DNA of 64,000 nt from Ignavibacteriales bacterium (GTDB lineage Bacteria > Bacteroidota > Ignavibacteria > Ignavibacteriales > Melioribacteraceae): the NCBI GenBank assembly GCA_020635275.1, contig JACKAA010000003.1, forward strand, positions 434,001 through 498,000, given 5' to 3'. The translations under genes were made by a program, and so were the position numbers. A model generated the notes under the pieces. It made no database searches, had not been told where the DNA came from, and was given only the letters and a program-made list of their open reading frames with translations. The first letter of the stretch is position 1, and every line of letters begins with the position of its first letter. Below, one piece after another: positions 62,526 to 64,000 of the stretch.

Positions 62526-63431
62526 CTAAAAAACAAATGTAACTCCAAACTTAAACTGTTCTAAAAATAGTGGCGAAGCTGTTTTAAATGGCCAATTCAT
62601 TTTTTCTTTTCGCAGCTCATAAATTCCGTAAGTTAATCCATTTTTAAGTAAGAAAAATACAATTGGTCCTGCTCCGGCTGAAGATTCAAAAACTTCATCA
62701 ATAAATTTATCTAATATTGATCCAGCTCCCATTTCAATAAATGAGCTTCCAACCCATTTCCAAAATAGATGTCTTTGAAATATTATCGAGCGTTCATATC
62801 CAAAATCAAAAAGTAAATTATTAAAAAGCCCAATTCTTATACCTCCTTCACCACTTGAACCAAATCTAAATGAATCATCGTATAATTTTAATGTTTGCAC
62901 ATCTTTACTATTTTCCGATTCGAGATTATTTAGGAAATCAAAATTCACTTTTGTCCAATTAATAGTATTAGAATTATATGGAATAATTGAAACAACATCG
63001 CAAATATCATATCCATACCCAATTAATTTTCCAAAACCAAAACTCCACATTTCTGATTTTACGTTATAAGATTCACTTTCAGCATTTATATGTTTTGAAG
63101 ATTCATTTTTAAGATAGAAAAATCCGTACCCGTATTTGCTTAAATAATCTTTACTATTAATCTTTTTAGAATATTGATAACCTAATTTTAATTCTAATAA
63201 GCCAATCTTGTCAAAATCAATTAATTTTAAATTATCCCTTGAAATATTTGAAATTCCGTAACTTAAAGAAATAGTCGGTCTTTTGTTTGATTGATTAAAA
63301 TCAAAATCCCACTCCCAATCTTCGAAGTCAAAATCCCAATCTGTTGTTTTTGTTGAGTCATCTTGTGCTATTAGATTATTATTGTTAATTATTATCAAAA
63401 AACTTAAAAATAATACAAATAAATATTTCAT
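62526..63431 (-). CDS. secreted protein, unknown function
   Basis: A 301 aa protein with a signal peptide ending NLIAQD (about residue 22), then an acidic patch DWDFDFEDWEWDFDF (about 32-46). The rest alternates in short beta-prone segments and ends GVTFVF, as outer-membrane barrels do. No family recognised. GAGGTC precedes the ATG. Between it and the rRNA terminator (63432-63601) there are no other features, only AT-rich promoter sequence. Confidence 0.65.
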   Translation of the reverse strand: MKYLFVLFLSFLIIINNNNLIAQDDSTKTTDWDFDFEDWEWDFDFNQSNKRPTISLSYGISNISRDNLKLIDFDKIGLLELKLGYQYSKKINSKDYLSKYGYGFFYLKNESSKHINAESESYNVKSEMWSFGFGKLIGYGYDICDVVSIIPYNSNTINWTKVNFDFLNNLESENSKDVQTLKLYDDSFRFGSSGEGGIRIGLFNNLLFDFGYERSIIFQRHLFWKWVGSSFIEMGAGSILDKFIDEVFESSAGAGPIVFFLLKNGLTYGIYELRKEKMNWPFKTASPLFLEQFKFGVTFVF

Positions 63432-63601
63432 TCTGACCTCTATATCTTATTTAAATTCACTTTTTTAAATTATTTATTTTAATTATCTGTAGAAATATAT
63501 ACTTTTTTAAGATATTTATTTACAACTATAAAATAATAATTTAGAATTGAAATTTGAAGATTCTGTAGAGTTTTAACACCAAAAGAAGTATTTAAAATAA
63601 A

Positions 63602-63626
63602 AAACCCTCAATGTTACATTGAGGGT
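63602..63626 (-). terminator. rRNA operon terminator
   Basis: AACCCTCAATG (63602-63612) and CATTGAGGGTT (63616-63626) form an 11-bp stem with a 3-base loop. On the minus strand it is followed by TTTTATTTT. It lies just past the 5S rRNA and ends the operon. Confidence 0.85.
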
Positions 63627-63636
63627 TAAAAATTAA

Positions 63637-63751
63637 ATCTGGCGACTACCTACTCTCCCACACTTAAAAATGCAGTACCATCGGCGTTTAAGGTCTTAAC
63701 TACTCTGTTCGGAATGGGAAGAGGTGTTTCCCCTTAGCTATAATCACCAGA
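63637..63751 (-). rRNA. 5S ribosomal RNA
   Basis: A 115-nt region whose reverse complement starts TCTGGTGATTATAGC and ends GTAGTCGCCAGA, so the two ends pair to form helix I. The internal CCCATTCCGAACAGAG and GCCGATGGTACTGC are the conserved 5S loops. It is the last gene of an rRNA operon transcribed leftwards. Confidence 0.95.
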
Positions 63752-63840
63752 AAACTTTACTCGCAAAGCGATTAAAATATATTCAAAAAATAAGATTGAA
63801 TGAGATATCTACTGAAATACCAACTTTTAATAAATTTTAA

Positions 63841-64000
63841 TGGTTAAGTCTCACGACCTATTAGTACTGCTCGGCTGAATACATTACTGTACTTATACCT
63901 GCAGCCTATCAACCTTGTCATCTCCAAGGAGTCTTTAGTCCCATAAATGGGAAGGGATACATAATCTTGAAGTATGCTTCGCACTTAGATGCTTTCAGCG
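63841..64000 (-). rRNA. 23S ribosomal RNA, 3' end (partial)
   Basis: The reverse complement carries GCAGTACTAATAGGTCGTGA and GACTTAACC, the conserved 3' terminus of 23S rRNA (E. coli has GGTACTAATGAACCGTGAGG). The gene enters from the right edge and ends at about 63841. The 89-base spacer to 5S (63752-63840) holds no tRNA. Confidence 0.95.

Overview
The window is AT-rich, gene-dense chromosomal DNA from a bacterium of the Bacteroidota/Chlorobiota/Ignavibacteriota group. My best guess is an Ignavibacteria-like lineage, inferred from the mix of families: OmpA and SPOR/TPR envelope proteins, DUF5683, DUF6249 and DUF2442 proteins, a DUF5686-type pseudogene, a Pao-like aldehyde oxidoreductase and an eukaryotic-type UDP-glucose pyrophosphorylase. 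Shine-Dalgarno sequences (GGAGG-like) are common, so standard start logic was used to revise several starts. No phage, conjugative element or CRISPR array is visible. Most of the window is ordinary housekeeping sequence.

Layout. 81-8013 (minus): MATE exporter, proC, a dicarboxylate/amino-acid symporter, hemW, a lipoprotein/secreted protein pair, and recN. 8271-8343: initiator tRNA-Met. 8558-10017 (plus): SRAP-domain DNA-damage protein, a tandem ribbon-helix-helix protein and a small membrane protein. 10066-16845 (minus): OmpA protein, a three-gene exported molybdenum hydroxylase, an M23 peptidase and an unknown gene. 16846-17275 is a 430-base gap with CRP-like sites. 17276-21549: YihY, STAS and small proteins, a CRP-like palindrome, and etfBA. 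21639-30062 (minus): exonuclease, thioesterase, ltaE, lnt, a REP-associated transposase between inverted palindromes, dedA-ispF-acyP-EamA, and era. 30146-31746: ECF sigma/anti-sigma pair divergent from a DUF6249 gene, with matching promoter motifs on the two strands. 31837-40661 (minus): trxB, queG, a Rieske/MBL pair, ferredoxin, TPM/LemA, a PFL/ACT pair and acyl-CoA dehydrogenase. 40830-42846 (plus): rlmN, a SpoU methyltransferase and a cupin with an in-frame stop. 42858-48945 (minus): secA followed by overlapping TPR-SPOR and AlbA genes. 49160-50966 (plus): arfB and UGPase. 50979-57004: mtaB, cmk-rpsA and suhB. 57106-62515: lon, a free-methionine-sulfoxide reductase, a multiply frameshifted pseudogene and dnaX. 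62526-64000 (minus): a secreted protein, then 5S rRNA and the 3' end of 23S rRNA of an rRNA operon.

How genes work together. EtfAB and the acyl-CoA dehydrogenase form an electron-transfer route. The Pao-like genes encode a Tat-exported aldehyde oxidoreductase. HemW, Lnt, SecA, YihY and M23 serve heme and envelope biogenesis. RlmN, MtaB, QueG, the SpoU enzyme, ArfB and S1 serve translation. RecN and the SRAP protein flank the initiator tRNA and handle DNA damage.

The strongest unusual signals are: (1) dnaX carries an 11-A slippery run followed at once by TAG TGA in the -1 frame, a likely programmed switch making short gamma and long tau subunits, plus a separate +1 frame break near codon 67; (2) a RAYT transposase gene flanked by mirror-image REP palindromes; (3) an ECF sigma locus with the same bipartite promoter on both strands; (4) a decaying DUF5686-type gene cut off by a repeat; (5) a perfect CRP-type palindrome in front of a 63-aa membrane protein; (6) a scattered family of composite palindromes with GTCAT/ATGAC ends.
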